From the NCBI GenBank assembly GCA_902786265.1, contig CADACE010000002.1:1-64000 (forward strand): a stretch of DNA of 64,000 bases, written 5' to 3'. Shown here piece after piece: positions 56,919 through 64,000 of the stretch. This DNA is from an uncultured Chloroflexota bacterium. Its GTDB lineage: Bacteria > Chloroflexota > Anaerolineae > Anaerolineales > Anaerolineaceae. Below the pieces are notes generated by a model, which was given only the letters and a program-made list of their open reading frames with translations, was not told where the DNA came from and did not search any database. How positions within the stretch are numbered: the stretch's first letter is position 1; each line of letters opens with the position of its first letter. A program made the position numbers and the translations under genes.

Positions 56919-56966
56919 AACAGTCCCGACAACCAGCCTGATCAAGCAGCCGGGACTGTTTTTATT
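56919..56966 (+). terminator. Terminator after binding-protein/NBR1 gene
   Basis: AACAGTCCCG pairs with CGGGACTGTT, followed by TTTATTC. The stem sequence is related to the REP-like GGGACTGT core. Confidence 0.75.
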
Positions 56967-57061
56967 CATATATACGTAAAAAATATGAATTTAATAACGT
57001 TACTCCAAACATTTTTTATAATCCTTCATTCATGTTTTATAATATATAATTTGGAGGAAAA

Positions 57062-57577
57062 ATGAGAATAGAGATACTCCGTTATCCAACAGATGAAGAC
57101 TGGGCCAGATGCCTGCTTCTCGCCAGAATGACTCAGGGGAAGGATTCGGCAAAAGTACCTTCCGATGAATGGAAGAAAAAGATATTAGCCGCAGAACATT
57201 CTCCCGTACGTACACTGATGTATACCATCATCATGCATGACATTCCCTATTACTGCTCGGTACATATCGTCCGCCATAAATACGGTGTTGAACATTTCGT
57301 CCAATCCCAGCGTGTCAACCCTGACCGCGGAGCTGAACGGCAGGACGCACTTGTCACGCATGCCATGGACCTGAACTTTCAGGCACTTGTCAACATGAGC
57401 CGGAAACGCCTGTGTTATAAAGCCGATGCCACCACCCGCGGCATTATGATGGAAATCGTAAAAGAATTGCGGAAGGTCGACCCGATTTCCGCATCTTTCT
57501 GTGTTCCGGAATGCATTTATCGCGGAAATGTCTGCCATGAGCTCCGTCCCTGCGGAAAATACGAATGGAGTAAATAA
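57062..57577 (+). CDS. ThyX-like protein (short, divergent)
   Basis: A 171 aa relative of flavin-dependent thymidylate synthase. It has HSPVRTLMYTIIMHDIPYYCSVHIVRHKYG and an SQR element, as in ThyX (RHRX7S), but the motif is RHK then eight residues then Ser (Arg71-Ser82), one longer, and the protein is shorter than normal ThyX (about 220 aa or more). The C-terminus has four cysteines and a histidine (CVPEC, CHELRPC) that could bind metal. It may be a thymidylate synthase variant or a related enzyme. GGAGGAAA precedes the ATG. Its stop overlaps the start of dcd (TAATG), so the pair probably works in dUMP/dTMP supply. Confidence 0.6.
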   Translation: MRIEILRYPTDEDWARCLLLARMTQGKDSAKVPSDEWKKKILAAEHSPVRTLMYTIIMHDIPYYCSVHIVRHKYGVEHFVQSQRVNPDRGAERQDALVTHAMDLNFQALVNMSRKRLCYKADATTRGIMMEIVKELRKVDPISASFCVPECIYRGNVCHELRPCGKYEWSK

Positions 57578-58152
57578 TGAGTGTACTCTGCGATAAAGAA
57601 ATCTCAAAATATATTCAGTCGGGAATGATCGATTTCAGCCGCTCGGAAACTGACTGGGACACGGTCAAAAAACAGATCAATCCCAACACGCTGGATCTCA
57701 CACTTGGCAAGTTTATCCAATGGCCAAAGGAAACCGAAAAACCGCTGGTTTTCGGACGGAATTACGAAGCGGCAGAATTTTGGGAACTGCAGGAAGTCAA
57801 TCCCGATGAAGGGATACTCCTGACACCCGGTGATTTGTTCCTCGGATGCTCACGGGAATATTTTCGCATGCCCAATAATGTCTGCGGTCAGGTTTTTACA
57901 AAATCAAGCCTTGGACGCGTTTTTATCAATCACATGATGGCCGGTGTTATTGACGCGGGTTTTGAAGGAACGATCACTTTGGAATTACGGAATGAAGGCA
58001 AACATAATGTAGTGATCCCGTATGGTGCCCGTGTCGTTCAAATTCAATTCAGCTATCTTAACGACGTTCCGGAATTGGATTACTCACAGCGCACCAGCCG
58101 CTATATGGGGCAGATCAGACCTGAACCGGCCAGACCGGAAAAAAAATCATAG
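57577..58152 (+). CDS. dcd: dCTP deaminase family protein
   Basis: Deaminates dCTP to dUTP (possibly on to dUMP in bifunctional forms), feeding thymidylate synthesis. The 191 aa protein has the family's TPGDLFLGCSREYFRMP, the KSSLGR motif (Ser/Arg) near residue 110, AGVIDAGFEGTITLELRN with the catalytic Glu near residue 132, and a C-terminal QRTSRYMGQ stretch. It is coupled to the ThyX-like gene by one overlapping base, and a terminator follows. Confidence 0.9.
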   Translation: MSVLCDKEISKYIQSGMIDFSRSETDWDTVKKQINPNTLDLTLGKFIQWPKETEKPLVFGRNYEAAEFWELQEVNPDEGILLTPGDLFLGCSREYFRMPNNVCGQVFTKSSLGRVFINHMMAGVIDAGFEGTITLELRNEGKHNVVIPYGARVVQIQFSYLNDVPELDYSQRTSRYMGQIRPEPARPEKKS

Positions 58153-58220
58153 GGATGCGGGAATAGAAAGCAGGTTTCAGCAGAAGTATTTTCCGCTAAA
58201 CCTGAGAGTTTTCCCAATAA

Positions 58221-58250
58221 AAAAACCTGTGACGAACGCACAGGCTTTTT
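58221..58250. terminator. Terminator between dcd and binding-protein gene
   Basis: CCTGTG pairs with CACAGG around seven bases, with CTTTTTAT on plus and a T-run on minus. It serves two convergent genes. Confidence 0.75.
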
Positions 58251-58274
58251 ATATTGTTTTATTCCGGATCAGTA

Positions 58275-59009
58275 TTACCGCATCAGGTTGTCCAAAACGA
58301 TTTGATCCAGTGTACCGTTTCTGCGAAGCTCATTCAAACCTTTGTTCAGAGTCTGAAGTAATTCTGTATTTGAAGGGCAGACAGCGATGGCATAAACCTC
58401 AGCACTGAGCGGCTGACCGATCGTCATGATATCAGCGTATGAATCAACAAAGCTTTTTGCCAGAAGTTCATCTGCGACGGCTGCATCAATTTCACCATCC
58501 TCAAGAGCTTTAAACAGGCTTTCATAATCCGGATAAAGTTTTGATTCAACTTTGTTCATATCGGAAATAACGGTAACGCTGTCTTCAGATGTCGTTCCGG
58601 TTTTTGCTCCGATTGTTTTAATCGAAGGATCTGAAATATCTTTCCAACCATCATTTTTCGCGAGAACGTAGACTGATTGGGCACCCATCACGTAAGGATC
58701 CGTGAAAGAAACGAGTTTTGATCGATTTTCAGTGAGCGTCAATGCTGAAATTGCGGCATCCACTTCACAGGAGGCAACAGCATCGATAATTTTGCTGAAT
58801 TCCATCGGAACCAATTCTATTTCGAGATCCTGGGATCTGGCAACAATGTTAATAACTTCTGCGTCAATACCGGCAAACTCACCGTTTTCGTCAAGATATT
58901 TGAAAGGTTTTGTATCCGGATTGATAGCAACTTTAATGGGGTCCGCAGCAGCAGATAAAACACTGCAGAGAATGATCCCGATCACACAAATCAATAATAA
59001 TTTTTTCAT
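58275..59009 (-). CDS. Amino-acid-type periplasmic binding protein
   Basis: A 244 aa exported protein with a signal peptide (about residues 1-22, ending in SAAA) and a single type 2 binding domain: IKVAINPDTKPFKYLDENGEFAGIDAEVIN, VDAAISALTLTENRSKLVSFTDPY, IGAKTGTTSED and LNELRRNGTLDQIV. There is no lipobox. It resembles the binding half of the protein at 55344. No matching permease or ATPase is next to it, so it may share a transporter encoded elsewhere. Confidence 0.88.
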   Translation of the reverse strand: MKKLLLICVIGIILCSVLSAAADPIKVAINPDTKPFKYLDENGEFAGIDAEVINIVARSQDLEIELVPMEFSKIIDAVASCEVDAAISALTLTENRSKLVSFTDPYVMGAQSVYVLAKNDGWKDISDPSIKTIGAKTGTTSEDSVTVISDMNKVESKLYPDYESLFKALEDGEIDAAVADELLAKSFVDSYADIMTIGQPLSAEVYAIAVCPSNTELLQTLNKGLNELRRNGTLDQIVLDNLMR

Positions 59010-59112
59010 ATTGACAAACTCTCTTCCTGTTTATTTTTTAATCTTATATATTTTATCTTAAGAAATCAATAAATAGAAAAAGGAGTGTAAAAATAGTGTT
59101 TTTTCTTTGGAC

Positions 59113-59154
59113 TAAAAAACAAAAAGGTGTACCTTTTTATAAAGATACACCTTT
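59113..59154 (-). terminator. Terminator of the nucleoside ABC operon
   Basis: On the minus strand AAAGGTGTA pairs with TACACCTTT, followed by TTGTTTTTTAG. It lies 23 bases after the stop of the last permease gene. Confidence 0.75.
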
Positions 59155-59176
59155 AAGCTTTTACTCTTCAGTTACT

Positions 59177-60169
59177 TTACCGGTCTTCACGGAAGTACGG
59201 CAAGCCCAGATGCTTCGGAGGCTGGTTTTCAACTTTATGCTGCAATGAGACAAAGATCAGAACAGCCAGTGTCGCGATATAAGGCAGCATCTTGAATATT
59301 TCCTGTGAACTGCGGGTCAGTCCGGGAATATAGAAATACATCCAGGACAGGATACCAAACAGATATGCACCCCAGATCGCGCGCAGCGGGCGCCAGGAGG
59401 CGAAAATCACCAACGCAACCGCCAGCCAGCCTAAGCCCTCAACACCACCGGCACTGTCCCAGGTACCCTTCTGGTAGTCCATCACATAATAGAGACCTCC
59501 CAGTCCGGAAATCGCAGCGCCAATGCTGGTGGAAAGGTATTTGTATTTAGTCACATTAATACCGACCGCATCCGCTGCAGCCGGATCTTCACCGACAGCG
59601 CGCAGATTCAAACCGACCATAGTCCGGTTCAGGAACCAGCGGATCAGGATCGCAAAGGCAATCGCTACATAAGCAAGAAAGCCGTAAGAGAAGAAAATCT
59701 TACCGATGCTTCCCAAACCGTTCAGCGCGGGAATCGTCGCTCGAAAAGCTTTACTCGTCGTAAGAACATTGATCTGCCCAACACCTCCGGCCAGCTTGTT
59801 CAAGGAACCGCCGTAAAAGTTCGCAAACCCGGCTGCGAAAATATTGAAAGCCAAACCCATGATATTTTGGTTGCAGCGCAGCGTTACTGTCATAAAAGCA
59901 AACAAGAGCCCGCTGATAAACGATGCAACCAGCGCACAGATGATCGCGATCAGGATACAGATGATCGGCACCGCATCAGCACCCATAGCTTTCTCATAAT
60001 AGAAGGTACCGATAAGACCGGCGATACCACCCATGTACATGATTCCCGGCACACCCAGGTTCAGATTACCGCCTTTTTCCGTCAGGATCTCGCCGACAGC
60101 ACCGAAAAGGATCACTGTACCGAATACGACAGAAGAATTAATTAATGCAATAATTTGTGCCTGTGTCAT
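59177..60169 (-). CDS. BMP-type nucleoside ABC transporter permease (second)
   Basis: A 330 aa permease with about eight to ten helices, of the BMP-associated family (NupQ/YufQ). GEILTEKGGNLNLGVPGIMYMGG near the N-terminus and RAVGEDPAAADAVGINVTKYKYLS, the cytoplasmic coupling loop, are diagnostic. Imports purine or related nucleosides together with the first permease. The ATG overlaps the stop of the upstream permease (ATGA), so the two are coupled. Confidence 0.9.
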   Translation of the reverse strand: MTQAQIIALINSSVVFGTVILFGAVGEILTEKGGNLNLGVPGIMYMGGIAGLIGTFYYEKAMGADAVPIICILIAIICALVASFISGLLFAFMTVTLRCNQNIMGLAFNIFAAGFANFYGGSLNKLAGGVGQINVLTTSKAFRATIPALNGLGSIGKIFFSYGFLAYVAIAFAILIRWFLNRTMVGLNLRAVGEDPAAADAVGINVTKYKYLSTSIGAAISGLGGLYYVMDYQKGTWDSAGGVEGLGWLAVALVIFASWRPLRAIWGAYLFGILSWMYFYIPGLTRSSQEIFKMLPYIATLAVLIFVSLQHKVENQPPKHLGLPYFREDR

Positions 60170-61266
60170 TTCGTCACCTCCGATTTATGAGATCCGCGAA
60201 TCCTGACATTGAAATTGACAAAGAACTCACTGCCAAGCAGGAAAATAAGGATGATCCCTTTGACTACATTGGAGATGTAATCAGAAAGCTGGTATTGGGA
60301 TGCGATCTGCATGGCACCTTTTTCGAGGAAGACCAGGAATGCCGACACAACTGCCATGATGAATGAATTGAATTTTGACATCCAGGCTACAATGATCGTT
60401 GTGAAACCGCGTCCGCCTGCCGTGTCAGTAGAGATCGTATGACCTGCACCCGCAACGGCCAGGAATCCGGCAATACCGCAGATAGCACCGGAAAGCATCA
60501 TCGTGCGGATGATCACCTTCTTGACGTCCATTGCGCAATAACGGGCAGTGTTCTCACTATCCCCAACGACTGCGATCTCAAAACCGTGTTTGGTATATTT
60601 CAGGTAAATAAAGATAAAAATTGTCAGGACAAGCACCAGGATCACATTTAATCCGTATTGCTGTCCGAACACCTTTGGAAACCAGCCGAAACGGGATTGT
60701 GAATTGATGATCCCTACTGTGTTGGAACCGTAGGGATTTTCCCATTTCGCCACATAAAAGGCTGTCAGGCGGATGGCAATATAGTTCATCATCAGTGTGA
60801 ACAGCGTTTCATTTGTGTTGATCATGGCTTTGCAATAGCCCGGGAAAAAGCCCCAGACAGCACCTGCCAAAGCACTTGCGCAGCACATAATAACCAGAGC
60901 AAGCCAGTTCGGCAGAGTTTTCGGAAGGTAAAGCATACATGCTGCAGCTGCGATGCCGCCGACCAGCACCTGACCTTCCGCACCAATGTTCCAGAATTTC
61001 ATTTTAAACGCCGGAGCGAGGCCAAGCCCGATACAAAGCATCATCATTGTGTCACGGATAGTGACCCACATTCGCCGGTTGGTGCCGAGAGCACCGTCCC
61101 ACATCGCTGCATAAACTTTCAGCGGGTTAAGCTTTGTGATCCCGAAAATGATAAATGCGCAGATGACCAGTGCAATCAGCAGCCCGATGAGACGGATTCC
61201 GAGAGAAGCCCACCAGGGAATTGCACCGCGTTTTGTGATACGGAATAATGGTTCTTTCTTTTCCAT
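60166..61266 (-). CDS. BMP-type nucleoside ABC transporter permease (first)
   Basis: A 366 aa permease of the NupP/YufP type. After a short cytoplasmic N-terminus, the helix GLLIALVICAFIIFGITKLNP is followed by GAEGQVLVGGIAAA, the family motif, and AVVGDSENTARYCAMDVKKVIIRT in the coupling loop. It lies 19 bases after the ATPase gene and overlaps the next permease. Confidence 0.9.
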   Translation of the reverse strand: MEKKEPLFRITKRGAIPWWASLGIRLIGLLIALVICAFIIFGITKLNPLKVYAAMWDGALGTNRRMWVTIRDTMMMLCIGLGLAPAFKMKFWNIGAEGQVLVGGIAAAACMLYLPKTLPNWLALVIMCCASALAGAVWGFFPGYCKAMINTNETLFTLMMNYIAIRLTAFYVAKWENPYGSNTVGIINSQSRFGWFPKVFGQQYGLNVILVLVLTIFIFIYLKYTKHGFEIAVVGDSENTARYCAMDVKKVIIRTMMLSGAICGIAGFLAVAGAGHTISTDTAGGRGFTTIIVAWMSKFNSFIMAVVSAFLVFLEKGAMQIASQYQLSDYISNVVKGIILIFLLGSEFFVNFNVRIRGSHKSEVTK

Positions 61267-61285
61267 GTTCTTATGCCTCCTGTTT

Positions 61286-62827
61286 CTATCCCAGATGGGT
61301 CATCAGCAGACCGACTTCTTCTTTTGTGGTCTTACGGGCATCAACAATACCGCTGACTTGTCCGGCGCAGAGCACCAGGATGCGGTCGCAAAGCTCCAGC
61401 AAAACATCAAGGTCTTCCCCGACAAACAGCACTGCCACACCTTTCTGTTTCTGCTCATCCATAAGATTATAGATGGTATAAGACGTATTGATATCCAGAC
61501 CGCGAACCGCATAGGCTGTCATGATCAGGGAAGGATGCTGTTCGATTTCACGGCCTACCAGAACTTTCTGAATATTCCCGCCGGAAAGACGACGCACGGG
61601 AGTATGAATAGAAGGGGTAAGAACTTCCAGCTCCTTTACAACCTTTTCCGCCAGCGCCTTTGGCTTCTTCAGATCCAGCAGCGGACCGCTGCCATCCTTA
61701 TAACTCTTCAGCATCATGTTTTCAGCAATATCCATGTTGCCTACAAGTCCCATTCCCAGACGATCTTCCGGGACAAAAGCCAGGCTGATACCCATATTTT
61801 TAATCCTCACAGGAGACATCCCCGCAAGATTTTCTTCTTGAGCTCCGGGTGTATTTGGTGTATATAAAATCTCCGCACCGGGTTCCAGCTTTTCCAAGCC
61901 GGCAATGGCTTCCAATAATTCTCTCTGACCGCTGCCTGAAATACCTGCAACACCCAGTACTTCACCGCCGTAACAGGTGAAATTGACATCCTTCAGTTTC
62001 AGGACTCCATAAATATCTTTTACTGAAAGATTTTTCACTTCCAGACATTTACGCAGATTTTCCGGCTTCGAACGGTCAATATTCAAGGTTGTCGGACGGC
62101 CAACCATCATATTGGTAAGTTCCTGCGGGTTGGTATCCTTTGTCATCAGCTCACCGACATAATTGCCTTTCAGCAGAACGACGACGCGGTCCGAGATGTC
62201 CATAACTTCATGCAGTTTATGCGTAATAATAACGACTGCCTTGCCGTCTGCTTTCATATTGCGCAACACTGCGAAAAGCTTCTGTGTTTCCTGCGGGGTC
62301 AGGACCGCCGTCGGTTCATCCAGGATCAGAATATCAGCGCCCCGGTATAGCTGCTTGACAATTTCCAGTGTCTGCTTTTCGGAAACGGACATATCATAGA
62401 CTTTTTTGTCAGGATTTACCACAAAACCATAGCGGTCACAAAAATCCTTTACACGTGTATGAACATTTTTCAGGTCAATTAATTTATTACCTTCATCCAA
62501 ACCGAGAATGATATTTTCCGCAGCAGTCATGACTTCCACCAGTTTAAAGTGCTGATGGATCATACCGATATGAAGCGCAAATGCATCAGACGGATTATTG
62601 ATGGTAACATGTTTTCCATTAACATAAATGTCTCCACTGTCCGGAGCATAAATGCCCGACAACATATTCATCAATGTGGTTTTTCCGCTGCCATTTTCGC
62701 CCAAAAGTGCTAATACTTCTCCGTAATTGATATCCAAACAAACCTTATTGTTTGCCACGACCTTGGCTGCCTTGGCAGCGAAGGTTTTTGTGATATCTAC
62801 CATCCTTACAGCGTTTTTAATACTCAA
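61286..62827 (-). CDS. BMP-type nucleoside ABC transporter ATPase (two NBDs)
   Basis: A 513 aa protein with two ABC domains, as in NupO/YufO and RbsA. NBD1: LLGENGSGKTTL near residue 43, LILDEPTAVLTPQE. NBD2: GVAGISGSGQRELLEAI near residue 293, LSGGNIQKVLVGREI, then IMTAYAVRGLD, with no Walker B aspartate, as is usual for the second domain of this family. The TTG at 62827 is the likely start because it keeps the family opening NAVRMVDITKTF and has GGAAAGGAAG upstream; ATG 62803 would cut into it. Confidence 0.9.
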   Translation of the reverse strand: MSIKNAVRMVDITKTFAAKAAKVVANNKVCLDINYGEVLALLGENGSGKTTLMNMLSGIYAPDSGDIYVNGKHVTINNPSDAFALHIGMIHQHFKLVEVMTAAENIILGLDEGNKLIDLKNVHTRVKDFCDRYGFVVNPDKKVYDMSVSEKQTLEIVKQLYRGADILILDEPTAVLTPQETQKLFAVLRNMKADGKAVVIITHKLHEVMDISDRVVVLLKGNYVGELMTKDTNPQELTNMMVGRPTTLNIDRSKPENLRKCLEVKNLSVKDIYGVLKLKDVNFTCYGGEVLGVAGISGSGQRELLEAIAGLEKLEPGAEILYTPNTPGAQEENLAGMSPVRIKNMGISLAFVPEDRLGMGLVGNMDIAENMMLKSYKDGSGPLLDLKKPKALAEKVVKELEVLTPSIHTPVRRLSGGNIQKVLVGREIEQHPSLIMTAYAVRGLDINTSYTIYNLMDEQKQKGVAVLFVGEDLDVLLELCDRILVLCAGQVSGIVDARKTTKEEVGLLMTHLG

Positions 62828-62912
62828 GGGAGACTTCCTTTCCCCGAAAGATTTTTAGAATCCATCGGTAACTAAAACTTCAGAATAAAAACATTTGTCT
62901 TTATATCCCCAT

Positions 62913-62989
62913 AAAACAGAATCCCGAAAACCGTGATTCTGTTTTACAGAGCTATAAAAATGCTCGGGGAGTAAAATACCCCCCGAGCA
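62913..62989 (-). terminator. Tandem hairpins between binding protein and ATPase genes
   Basis: On the minus strand TGCTCGGGG/CCCCGAGCA (62961-62989) is followed by TTTTTAT, and a second hairpin of 11-base arms (62913-62945, AAAACAGAATC/GATTCTGTTTT) follows with TTTT. They probably let the binding protein be made in excess over the rest of the operon. Confidence 0.75.
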
Positions 62990-63004
62990 GAAACATATCA
63001 ATAA

Positions 63005-64000
63005 TTATTCGTTGGTCAGTTCTGTGATCCCGTCAATACGGATGCTGAAATACGGAGCAGAAATGACTTCAGATTCATGGAAGTATCCGTCAGCAATTGC
63101 TTCTTCGCTGTCCGGAGTCCAGTCGCCATCGGTATCCAAAGCAAACCAGCTGGTCACAGGTTCGCCGCCCATGGTGAAGGTGGAAGTATCGAAGACATGC
63201 AGTGTGCCGTCTTTGATCGCAGCAATGGCAGCTTCAACAGCTTCGGCGGTACCTTCAGCGCAGGATTCACCCAGTTCAGAGATCTGGACGCCATCATGAG
63301 CATAACCGACGGAATAATCTTTCGGCAGAGCTTCGCCCTTCAACGCCAATTCAATCATCGGGGTGTAGAGTTCAACCCAGCAGTTCTGAGCGGAAGTCAG
63401 AGCAGCGGTCGGAGCAACAGCGCGCATGTCAATGTTGTAGCCGACACTGTAAACAGTGGTTCCCTTATCCTGAGCAGCCTGAATCGCGGAAGGTGCACCG
63501 GTGGAGTCAGCATGCTGGCCGATGATAACACAGCCGCGGGCGATCAGAGCTTCAGCAGCGGCAGCTTCAGCGTTGGGATCATACCAGCTGTTGGTATACT
63601 GAACATCCATATAGGCTTCCGGGACGATGGAGCGGATGCCAAGGAAGAAACCGGTGTAACCGGAAACCACTTCAGCGTAAGGATAAGCACCGACATAACC
63701 GATGTGAGGATCAGTGACTGTACCGGCATCCATCAATTCCTTCAGTTTCATACCTGCAACGACACCGGAAACATAGCGGGATTCAAAGGTGTGCGGGAAC
63801 ATGTTGGAAACATTGGTCATTTCTTCTTTCCAGGCGGTATCACCGGTGGAGGCAATGAAATGGACGTCCGGATATTCGCGGGCGGCTTCCATCATGTAAG
63901 CCTGATGACCGTAGGAGTCAGAGATAATAAGTTTGCAGCCCTGTTCAGCAAGGTCAACTGCAGCATCAGTGCATTCCTCAGATTCAGGAATGTTATATTT
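63005..64000 (-). CDS. BMP family substrate-binding protein (truncated by window edge)
   Basis: The C-terminal 331 residues of a basic-membrane-protein-type nucleoside-binding protein; the N-terminus with its expected lipoprotein signal lies beyond the right edge. CKLIISDSYGHQAYMMEAA, ARGCVIIGQHADSTGAPSA, YSVGYNIDMRAVAPTAALTS and VISAPYFSIRI-type endings fit the PnrA/TmpC/Med group. The frame is open to base 64000, so an ATG at 63895 is internal, not the start. It is the first gene of the minus-strand nucleoside ABC operon. Confidence 0.9.
   Translation of the reverse strand, partial: KYNIPESEECTDAAVDLAEQGCKLIISDSYGHQAYMMEAAREYPDVHFIASTGDTAWKEEMTNVSNMFPHTFESRYVSGVVAGMKLKELMDAGTVTDPHIGYVGAYPYAEVVSGYTGFFLGIRSIVPEAYMDVQYTNSWYDPNAEAAAAEALIARGCVIIGQHADSTGAPSAIQAAQDKGTTVYSVGYNIDMRAVAPTAALTSAQNCWVELYTPMIELALKGEALPKDYSVGYAHDGVQISELGESCAEGTAEAVEAAIAAIKDGTLHVFDTSTFTMGGEPVTSWFALDTDGDWTPDSEEAIADGYFHESEVISAPYFSIRIDGITELTNE

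Noticed and set aside
61286..62827. Defective second ATPase domain (missing Walker B Asp) as a mutation
   Set aside because: The second domain of two-NBD sugar and nucleoside importers often lacks canonical residues; this is normal for the family.

Overview
The window is about 64 kb of a bacterial chromosome, densely packed with housekeeping and cell-envelope genes on both strands. Several traits fit the phylum Chloroflexota, most likely class Anaerolineae (an inference from gene content, not a placement): mevalonate kinase beside isopentenyl phosphate kinase (the alternative mevalonate route), TPT/proline-rich linkers in surface proteins, a solute-binding protein fused to an NBR1-type Ig domain, three tandem M42 peptidases, and an ornithine cyclodeaminase of the archaeal/cyanobacterial type. 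I see no CRISPR array, no transposase, no prophage module and no rRNA operon. There are two tRNA genes (Pro-CGG and His-GTG).

Layout. 1-675: truncated unknown gene with a probable frame break after its start. 1143-4168: glycogen synthase and amylomaltase. 4413-8995: aconitase-family hydratase, NADP-isocitrate dehydrogenase and ornithine cyclodeaminase, a plausible citrate-to-2-oxoglutarate and ornithine-to-proline set. 9006-13324: small DUF1232 membrane protein, FolC, Lon. 13348-17832: four extracytoplasmic or membrane-anchored proteins (binding lipoprotein, small two-TM protein, C39-like protein without catalytic residues plus TPR, HEXXH metalloprotease). 18065-19843: MetG. 19878-24615 (minus): four-gene envelope operon (LysM/M23 peptidase, AI-2E-type permease, Pro/Asn/Gln-rich protein, SUMF1-like protein). 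24676-26726: chelatase AAA+ and VWA reading frames joined by an A9 run and an open -1 frame, so one gene probably makes two subunits. 26756-29921: three M42 aminopeptidases. 29983-32630 (minus): protease-less FtsH-like AAA protein, Pr6Pr-type membrane protein, TlyA. 32780-37102: UbiA-type prenyltransferase, mevalonate kinase, isopentenyl phosphate kinase, dGTPase, GreA. 37399-39336: AT-rich polytopic membrane protein. 39565-45165: SAH hydrolase, an MtaD/DadD-type deaminase, MtnA-like isomerase, class II aldolase and, on the other strand, a 6-oxopurine-type purine nucleoside phosphorylase; together these look like a salvage and disposal route for SAM by-products. 45573-49835: ferredoxin, RarA, glutamate formimidoyltransferase, tRNA-Pro, YvcK. 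49891-52202: gap-pgk. 52421-54895 (minus): M13 peptidase. 55344-58152: binding protein/NBR1 fusion, ThyX-like protein, dCTP deaminase. 58275-64000 (minus): an amino-acid-type binding protein, then a BMP-type nucleoside ABC transporter whose binding-protein gene runs off the right edge.

Between genes there are two kinds of repeats: roughly 102-106 bp elements with inverted ends TAACTGTTCAG/CTGAACAGTTA (at least three recognisable copies and three degenerate or partial ones), and REP-like palindromes built on GGGACAG/CTGTCCC. Many intrinsic terminators are visible. All functional calls come from reading motifs and context; no database search was possible.
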